Below the pieces are notes generated by a model, which saw only the letters and a list, made by a program, of their open reading frames with translations, did no database searches and was not told the DNA's origin. From contig NC_045128.1 in assembly GCF_007655135.1 (NCBI RefSeq), positions 16,322,230 through 16,386,229 of the forward strand: 64,000 nt of DNA, given 5' to 3'. A program made the position numbers and the translations under genes. This DNA comes from Punica granatum (Eukaryota; Streptophyta; Magnoliopsida; Myrtales; Lythraceae). Positions 57,460 to 64,000 of the stretch are shown here, in pieces (position 1 is the stretch's first letter; the number at the start of each line of letters is the position of its first letter).

Positions 57460-57665
57460 TAACCAATGTGGGTTGGCTCAAGTGATTCGATACTTATTCC
57501 CTTTAAGTAAAGTCTCAAGTGATTCGACACTTATTTCCCTTAAGTAAAGTCTCGAGTTTGAGTCTTATGAATAGAAAAAATCTATTATGGGAGAGTTTTA
57601 TCACTTATTGGGCCATCCATACTCAATTAGATTAGCCGAGGCCTATTGGGTTTCCAAATATCAAG
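57460..57665 (+). mobile_element. tRNA-derived SINE with an internal duplication
   Basis: A box-A-like GTTGGCTCAAGTGATTCG (near 57472) and a box-B-like GAGTTTGAGTCTT (near 57555) are separated by a 36-40 base unit present twice (AAGTGATTCGATACTTATTCC and AAGTGATTCGACACTTATTTCC). The rest contains GGGCCATCCATACTCAATT and GGCCTATTGGGTTTCC, which I associate with plant SINE 3' parts. No clear target duplication was found. Confidence 0.6.
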
Positions 57666-57771
57666 GTTCACACCTAAAATATATACATAACCATTAAATC
57701 TCATTAATTAGTTGATCTTAGTCTTGCTTAACAATTTATTTGTCATTATATATATATATTTAAAATAAGCG

Positions 57772-58065
57772 GCCCTAATCAGCGGGACTTAAGCAAACAA
57801 GGGTTCAGTAGGCTAGGAACAGGCACTTAAGGATTAGAATGTGTAGGGACCATTAGAGCGGCAAGATGGACATTAGAGCTCCGACACACCTATGATGAAC
57901 TACCAGATAGAGGTGAGGAAAGTATCGAACTAGACACTAAAGAACTACAAAGGGATCAGATACTAAGCATGCAAGCAGATCTAAGAACGAGACCTATCGT
58001 AGGCATCAGAAATAAGAAGTATAAGAACAGTACAAGCATCATCTCCCCCATTGGCTCTGATACCA
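57772..58065 (-). repeat. leader repeat copy B with primer binding site
   Basis: About 290 bases strongly match 59708-59997. On the minus strand the unit starts with TGGTATCAGAGCC (58065-58053), complementary to initiator tRNA-Met. A second TGGTATCAGAG-like word lies just upstream, near 58095. It directly follows the end of the polyprotein fragment at 58112, which suggests that a recombination joined them. Confidence 0.85.
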
Positions 58066-58111
58066 TGATGCTCACTAACCGAAATCTCTGATACCATGTT
58101 GATCAGATTCC

Positions 58112-59190
58112 TTAATTTTGGAGGAAGGGTGATAGGTAGTTATCCCACCATCCTTTTAATTGACCAGTGAATCCTACTATGAGCATGTGTGCTATAGCTA
58201 GATCAGACAATTTGGTTTGGATCTTGTAAGCATTTGACATCATCGTCATTTGTTGCAAGACGCTCAGTATGTTGTATTTAGTCTGGCGATCTATGTTCCA
58301 TTCATAGATCGCATTTGCACTATACCTATTTTGGACAATGCAAGGATTTTCTTCTAGCACTAGGTCTGGTGCAAAGATGGTAGTGTAGAAGGGTTTTTGC
58401 AGTTGCTCCCACACTAATTTGTTTATTTCTCCTGATTTTTTAATGGCATTGATATTTGAGTCAGATGATTCCACTGTTTTTTGTTTGGCTGGCTTTAACG
58501 GTGTTCCTGGCTTTATTCTTGATAGAGGTGTTTCTGGGATGACCATCTTAGACAGGCTTTCAAAGTGAATTCATTCTGGATTCCAATGCTTTTTATTTTT
58601 CCCTCTATCTCCTGATTAAACTCTTTTTTCCTAGAGACGGAGATCTCATGGGGTTTAAAAGGAGGTTTTTTGAGAGGATCAGGATTAGACGATCTCGGCT
58701 GGCTTGGTCGAGGAGTTCCTACCTGGGTAGCTACAAGCTTGGAGACTTCCTGTTCGATCCTGGTCAACTGGGATCCTATGGTGGAGGGACACTGGTTTGT
58801 GAAATTATTTTGCTCAAAGATGTTTTTGATGTCTTTGGCAGTGAGTGAATCTTCCACTTTCTTTTTAAAAGGAGAAGCTTTGATTTCCTCCTTTTGATGG
58901 ATAATTTTGAGGGTACCTAAGGGTGGATGTGTTGACTCAACCGAATCCGCATTCGCGAGATTCCACTTTATGGTTTTCTGAGTTACACAAAACATTCTTT
59001 TAGGTACAAAGAAATTTTCAAACCAATCCCAAAACAAGATGTTTGTTTGGTTTTGCAGCATGAAGATACTCCAATTATCTTGAATATCATATTTGACATA
59101 TTTTTCGGAGAAAGACTCGTAGAGCCATCTCCTTTTGGCTTCATTTTCATTGCTTAGGAAATCCTCCCTAAGGCTTTTTGCATCTAATTT
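58112..59190 (-). pseudogene. retroelement or pararetrovirus-like polyprotein fragment
   Basis: Two overlapping minus frames (about 59190-58513 and 58546-58112) form one interrupted polyprotein. The first resembles the end of a caulimovirid-type movement region followed by a linker (FLSNENEAKRRWLYESF; GSQLTRIEQEVSKLV). The second has IYEWNIDRQTKYNILSVLQQ and VGFTGQLKGWWDNYL, a block I associate with the capsid-adjacent region of pararetrovirus-like polyproteins in plant genomes. A frame change lies near 58530, and the frame ends at a stop beside the leader repeat, so the rest is lost. The family call is from memory and tentative. It is an old broken copy. Confidence 0.6.
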
Positions 59191-59707
59191 AAATTATTTA
59201 ACTATCGTGTTCAGAATGGGTCGTTCTGAAACAGATAACTTTTGGGCAGAATTTAAAGCAGATATTTTTTTCAGAAATTTTTTGATTAAAAGAAGAACAT
59301 ATACTCGGGGAATTTGTTTTAAACAAACCCATATTTTGAAAAATAAATCTTCCAGCATCACAAATATTTATCAAGATATTCAACATATCAGTTCTTCATC
59401 GTTCAATACTCTACTTACGACCTAATAGAAACTTCTATCGATCTTAGACCAGACACTAAGTGGTTTGACAATGCTATCCTGGACTTACTCTCATATCCCA
59501 GCTTCACTCAAGACCGAGTTCTAGACATACCTGGACGTGAAGCAGCCTCACCACTGTGTTACTCATCAGATTTAGTTCTCACCCCAACTGTTGTACCTGG
59601 ATTTAACAACAATAGTGCATGGAGATAACTCTACTCTTACAGATAACCACCATCTACTTAGACCGTATCCTTACTCCATCACTCCCCCGGTTATACCAAA
59701 AAACGCA
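59191..59707 (-). other. region between leader copy A and the polyprotein fragment
   Basis: Several short minus frames are present, one of 62 codons at 59386-59198. They probably belong to the decayed N-terminal part of the same polyprotein. I cannot assign domains. Confidence 0.35.
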
Positions 59708-59997
59708 GCCCTAATCAGCGGGACTTAAGCAAACAAGGGTTCAGTAGGCTAGGAACAGGCACTTAAGGATTAGAATGTGTAGGGACCATTAGAACGGCAA
59801 GATGGACATTAGAGCTCCGACACACCTATGAGGACTACCAGACCTAGGTGGAGAAAGTATCGAACTAGATACTAAGGAACTGCACAGGGATCATAAACTA
59901 AGCATGAAGGCGGATTTAAGAACCTGACTTATCATGGACATCGGAATTAAGGATAAGAACAGTACATACATCCTCTCCCCCCATGGCTCTGATACCA
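59708..59997 (-). repeat. leader repeat copy A with primer binding site
   Basis: The unit matches 57772-58065. On the minus strand TGGTATCAGAGCC occupies 59997-59985. The two binding sites are 1932 bases apart on the same strand. Confidence 0.87.
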
Positions 59998-59999
59998 TT

Positions 60000-60712
60000 A
60001 CCGACTAGGATCGACTAGGGGATCATAGAGTATTCAAGAACAAGGATCTGATATGAGAGAATATCAACATAAATAGATGATCAATATGGAAGATTTATTC
60101 AGAAGTTTAGCCTATGGTGGCCAAGGAGTACATGCAGATCTTTAAAACAAAATAAAACATTGAAAATAAAAGAAAAAGGGGAAGAGAAACGGAGATCTCA
60201 ACCCATGCTTACATTGGAACTAACACTGTAAGAAAGGTGGAAGAAAGATCCGGGTTTTACATGTCGGATGATTACATTATTTGAGAAGAAAAAAGAGAAT
60301 AAGAGAAATTTTTCTAGGGAGAACCCTCTTAGAGAGAGAGGTATTGCACCCTGTAAGCGCCCTCCTGACTGGAGAAGGAAGAGCCCTTTTATGGACGCTA
60401 GGAGGCGCCTTTTACTGTGCACCTTTTACTGTACAATCATATGTGGGCTACTGTTGCTACAGTAACGTTTTGCCACATTGTGGGGTCAGTGAGCTGCTTT
60501 TGTCGGCCACACGAACCAAAAGGTTTTTTTGTCCATTTTGGGCCGTTGTAAAGGGCAGTGGTTGGACGCCTTCGAAATTAGTGCTTAGTGGGGCCAGCCT
60601 ACCAACTTTGTCGGCCACGCGAGCCAAAAGGTTTTTTGTCCGTTTGGGACCACTGTAAAGTGCAGTGTTTTGAAGCCTTCAGAATTACCGCTTAGTGGGG
60701 CCAACACTGTCA
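60000..60712 (-). promoter_or_regulatory. LTR-like promoter/terminator region upstream of primer binding site A
   Basis: On the minus strand there is first a tandem duplication of about 108 bases (copies starting 60501 and 60609, with TGTCGGCCAC on the plus strand). Then comes a TATA-like ATAAAAGG near 60392-60385, a pyrimidine-rich leader (CCTCTCTCTCT), an AATAAA signal at 60099-60094, and after about 100 bases the binding site. This is the order of U3, R and U5 in an LTR. The minus-strand sequence at 60712 reads TGACAGTGTTGG, a plausible LTR start, but the end near 60000 lacks CA. A second LTR copy is not in the window. Confidence 0.5.
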
Positions 60713-60790
60713 ATCTGCAAGCCATCATGGCCGTAGAGAGCCAAATTGGGATTCCTAGGCATCATTCTCTTTTTCGAACTTTTCTAACCA

Positions 60791-61384
60791 TCATCCATGA
60801 ATTGTCCTGAACTCTGGCTGCATTGGTTTGTCGATTAGAGAAATATACAGGAATACGTTATAGCATTTGCCTAAGAATTGGAGAACGTGCTCTGGATAAT
60901 CATGCCAGTGCCATTCTTTTGTCTGAACCCAAGCTTGCCATTTGTTGATTTGCAGAATTATGTGATCTTCACCTGGCCAATATTTTGCTTCCGGAGGGAG
61001 AATCCCTTTGGAATCCACTGGAGAGATAAAGATGTAATGAATTGCAGGTTGAACCTGTGTTGGAGATATCCGCTCGAGTAGAGAGGACTCTATTTTGATG
61101 GAGAGGCAAACAGATCGTCTCAGGGTTTTTGTGATTAAGCTCCAAACATTTGTCCCGAAAAGGGATTGGAGTTCAGTCCTGTGAGTATCTTCTGGTTTTA
61201 GGATCATTGATTTAAGAATCCCATACTCCAGAAGTTCGAAAAATTCAAAATGGTGTTTATTAAAACAATTTTTTAGAGGGAAAACATAAAAGCTTATTCT
61301 GGGTATGGAGAAATCCAGAATATACCTGCAACCGTTCATCATCAAGATATCAGCTCTTTCAAAAGCATAATCTCGATCATGCAA
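60791..61384 (-). pseudogene. unrecognised 197-codon frame of the minus-strand element
   Basis: The frame is open from 61384 to 60791. It has no signal peptide or clear membrane segment. It contains many aromatic residues (WQAWVQTKEWHWHDYPEHVLQF). I do not recognise it. It lies between the coiled-coil frames and the LTR-like promoter on the same strand, so it is probably the last gene of the element. Frames directly upstream contain stops, so the N-terminus is uncertain. Confidence 0.4.
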
Positions 61385-61619
61385 GCTGCAAGGTTTTAAA
61401 AATTCATTTTGAAAACGATTATTTCTTTCCCAATTCTAAAACCATCAATCAGTCCCTTTTGGAGAAGAATCACAAAACTGAAGGATCCTTTTGAAAAAAA
61501 GAAATCATTTTTGCAGAAAGCCTGGTGGCTAATCTCATAGATTTTTTAGACTAAGTCATTAGGAAGTTTTGATAAAAGCAAGATTTCTCCCGATTTTGGG
61601 AGGATTCCACTAAGAATGA

Positions 61620-62290
61620 CCTCAGTGGGTTTTTTGTAAAAAAGATTTTCTGTCACACTTTTTGAGGGATCATGTGACGATTTTATGGCTGGAAAAGATG
61701 ACTCCAATTCCTGCTGGATTTTTCTTTTTTCTTTTTCAAGAGCGTCTCTTTCAATGAGGCAGGAAGTTCTAAGACTTTTATTCTTTCGATTTTGAGTTTT
61801 TCAATTTCTTTTTTGAAACACTCACTTTCTTTTTTGAGATGAGCTCTCCTTTTTTCACTCTCTTTTATTTTTTCATTAAGAGTATTGTTTTCTCTTTGTG
61901 TCTCCACAAAGTACTCTGTGATTTTTTCAAACTCGACTAACCTTTTTTGAAGGAATTCTCGAGTGTGAGCCTTTTGGAGGGATAGCTCATGCTGCAGCTG
62001 TTGATTTTTTAAACAGAGTTCCTGCTACAAGGATGCTCTGTCATTGGAGAGATCCTCAAGGTGGAGGACCAGTGCATTCATGGTTTTCTCACCCGTTTTT
62101 GGATTCTTTATGGATGACCACAAATTATCCAGGATGAGTTGTTGCTTGGGAATAGGCCTCCAATTTGTTAAATTGGAGCTTATTTGGAATTGCTTCTTTG
62201 GATTCAGAGGCAAATTCCATCTGTTTTGTTCCTCAAGAGAGGACTCTTCATTTTCCTCGTCAAACCAGGGAGTAGTCATTTTCCCGCAAG
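61620..62290 (-). pseudogene. acidic N-terminus and coiled-coil frame, broken
   Basis: On the minus strand a frame starts near 62281 (MTTPWFDEENEESSLEEQNRW) and runs to about 62025 (TGEKTMNALVLHLEDLSNDR), where a stop intervenes. The following stretch to about 61683 is a long heptad-rich coiled coil (KIKESEKRRAHLKKESECFKK, in part). Acidic start, then a leucine- and lysine-rich coiled coil, fits a structural or virion-associated protein, but I cannot name the family. It lies downstream of the protease remnant. Confidence 0.45.
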
Positions 62291-62329
62291 ACATGTGCAA
62301 CAAAATGTTATCTCAAATTTAAGTTTAAT

Positions 62330-62650
62330 TTAACCTTTAGGCTCCAGTAAGACCAGATGACAAATTTCAAGCTCATACTCATCTAGGTTATTTAGAGTCC
62401 TGTTTATGTGCTCATGACATGGATTTTTGCCGCAGGAGGGTTGGTCCTTACAGTGCTTGTCAAAGTAAGCACACAAAATCGGGGATATAGGATGATCGAT
62501 GAGAGAGCATATGTTGTGGATGTATGCAGTGAAGATACGATCCATGCAGTCTGTTTCTCTGTCCTGTATATTATTTTGTATTTTCTCAAGACTGTCGTCT
62601 TGCAACAGTTCGTACAGCCAATGGTGTAACCACTCGAAAGCAGATTCCAC
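62330..62650 (-). pseudogene. cysteine/histidine-containing frame of the minus-strand element
   Basis: A 106-codon frame contains C and H residues in the segment CAYFDKHCKDQPSCGKNPCH that could bind metal, though the spacing matches no finger I know. It ends with a stop directly before the acidic/coiled-coil frame. Function unknown. Confidence 0.35.
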
Positions 62651-63010
62651 GGCTATTTCTTGCGCAAAATTTATTATCTGTTTTGCAAATACATTTTTCA
62701 GAGATGAAATGAAATTTTATTTTGTTCAGCATCTTATTCGTCTCTATACCAGTGTTAGTGACAAGAAATGATTTCAGCAGCTGAATGAATAGGATGCCTA
62801 GTATGACTTCATGGCGAAGGTTCCTTACTAGCAAGAATGAAGTTTTGAACCTAATTCTATTTTGTTCAACTTCTACCTGGCTCAACTTGTATTTGATGTC
62901 AAGCTTGGTATCACTAACCGAAGATAGTGATTCGGTTGTTTTTTCATAGAATCTAGCGGGGATGATTTGTTCATTAATGCAGTTTTCATTTGCTCATGTG
63001 TCAAACAGAG
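62586..63010 (-). pseudogene. retropepsin-like protease remnant
   Basis: The upstream frame ends in VDATALFDT (63002-62994), which looks like the start of an aspartic-protease active site, and is cut by a stop. The next frame continues with CINEQIIPARFYEKTTESL and then FKTSFLLVRNLRHEVILGILF, the usual flap and C-terminal ILG segment of retroviral-type proteases. An in-frame stop just after the catalytic region kills it. No reverse transcriptase follows on this strand, unlike in complete elements. Confidence 0.6.
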
Positions 63011-63602
63011 CAGTTGCATCGACTATCAAATCATGGTTTATGATCAGCGTGATTTTGATTAACCATCTATGGGCAGTAACCGTCCTGACCATGGTTAGGG
63101 CTTCTTGCTGATCAATTTGTTTTTTATTTTGATCCAGAACTTCTTCTGGATTTTCATTTTGGTCCATTAGATTTTGACCAGAGGTCATTGAGGATTTTGT
63201 GGCCTCAGTGATTAGCTCTTCTAATTGACCGATCATTAAGGAACTCTGTTGTTGCTCTAATTTAATGCAATCAACTTCATTCCTTAATTTTTCGAATTCC
63301 TTTAGGACATCAAACGAGGTTTTATGAGCTCGTCTTTTGTCATGTCTTTTAAGAATTTCAGAAAGATTATAATTTGGGGTTTTTATATCTTGTTCGAGAT
63401 TTCCCTGTTTCAATTTTTCAAGGTATTGTTTTCTTAACAGGTGATTAGAGATTTGGTCAGCTATTTCTAGCAGGAATTCCTGATCTTTGGTTAAGACATT
63501 TACCTCCTTTTCATCAGATGACCAATCAAGTTCATCCATTTGCAGGCCTTCCTCACTGTCAAGTGAAGATTCTGTATCAGAGTCAGAAGACTCTAATAAC
63601 AA
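62994..63602 (-). pseudogene. acidic linker and spacer before the protease
   Basis: A 202-codon frame starts in a serine/aspartate/glutamate-rich segment (ESSDSDTESSLDSEEG) and continues with charged helical sequence (KTSFDVLKEFEKLRNEVDCI) up to the protease active-site remnant. It links the zinc knuckle to the protease in one polyprotein. Confidence 0.55.
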
Positions 63603-63641
63603 GTTATAGACCTGATTTTTTGCTTTTTCATCAATTTTCAG

Positions 63642-63959
63642 TTAATGAATCTTTTTGTTGAGGTAACAATACCTCTTGGTGTGACCCATTTTTCCACATT
63701 TCAAACATTTGTAAGAAGATTTATCTAGAAACTTGGTCACTTTCTCACTTTTATCAGGGCTTTTTGGAGGAAAATGGGTTTTGCGGCGGCAAGGTTTGAA
63801 CCCTTGTTTTGAAGTTTTGCTGCAGTTGCCATTGCAAGTTTTGGCTATTTTGTTGACTTGGAAAGAAGGGTCAAATTGCTGGCAGAAAGTACCGAGCTCT
63901 TTCCTAGTATGGGCTTTCTCCAATTTCAATTGTTTTTGGAGTTTGTGCTGAATACACAT
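63642..63959 (-). pseudogene. basic region and zinc knuckle of the same polyprotein
   Basis: It is rich in lysine and arginine (KPCRRKTHFPPKSPDKSEK), then carries a CCHC knuckle, CLKCGKMGHTKRYC (C-x2-C-x4-H-x4-C), near 63705-63664, as in retroelement nucleocapsid regions. A stop follows, after which the acidic linker is open in another frame. The polyprotein continues beyond the window edge. Confidence 0.65.
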
Positions 63960-64000
63960 TCGGATACCTTTCTTATGGATGAAGCTGATCAGCTCTCCAT

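Overview
The window is plant nuclear DNA. Two spliced host genes code for proteins found in flowering plants, the tRNA is a plant-type initiator tRNA-Met, and most of the rest is nested LTR retrotransposons and small DNA transposons in an AT-rich background. A eudicot fits best. I cannot name the species from the sequence alone.

Layout. 1-2300: AT-rich DNA with a SINE, one arm of an inverted repeat, and a broken GRF-zinc-finger-like reading frame. 2301-31565: a nested retrotransposon block. It holds a decayed Ty3/gypsy element (2301-5925); a plus-oriented piece of a very long Tat-type LTR (5926-9560); a dead Mutator-like transposase gene on the minus strand (about 9570-12441); and a minus-strand Tat-type element, with pol at 28581-31566, a repeat-rich 3' region at 26769-28580, and its long LTR at 12811-26768. 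A young Ty3/gypsy element with a perfect GAATT target duplication (16813-23627) has inserted into that LTR. About 31740-32510: the second arm of the inverted repeat. 32878-37422: an 11-exon gene for the splicing factor RED/SMU2 on the plus strand. 38120-42765: retroelement debris, a small hAT-type element with a perfect 8-base target duplication, and AT-rich DNA. 42766-42837: initiator tRNA-Met-like gene. 44371-51818: a 15-coding-exon gene on the minus strand for an ARID plus PHD-finger chromatin protein. 52400-57770: AT-rich intergenic DNA with several MITEs and a SINE. 57772-63959: a decayed minus-strand retroelement or endogenous pararetrovirus-like block. It carries two primer-binding-site/leader copies, a movement/capsid-like polyprotein fragment, a zinc knuckle, a protease remnant and several frames I do not recognise.

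How the parts relate. The two host genes are independent: RED/SMU2 acts in the spliceosome, and the ARID-PHD protein acts at chromatin. Both were assembled from reading-frame continuity across splice sites; each exon set joins without a frame break, giving 569 and 738 residues. The retroelements share a primer: the primer binding sites at 2719, 17604, 58053 and 59985 all match the 3' end of initiator tRNA-Met, the tRNA species also found at 42766. Every transposable-element coding region seen here is broken. Even the youngest element has a frameshift and two stop codons.
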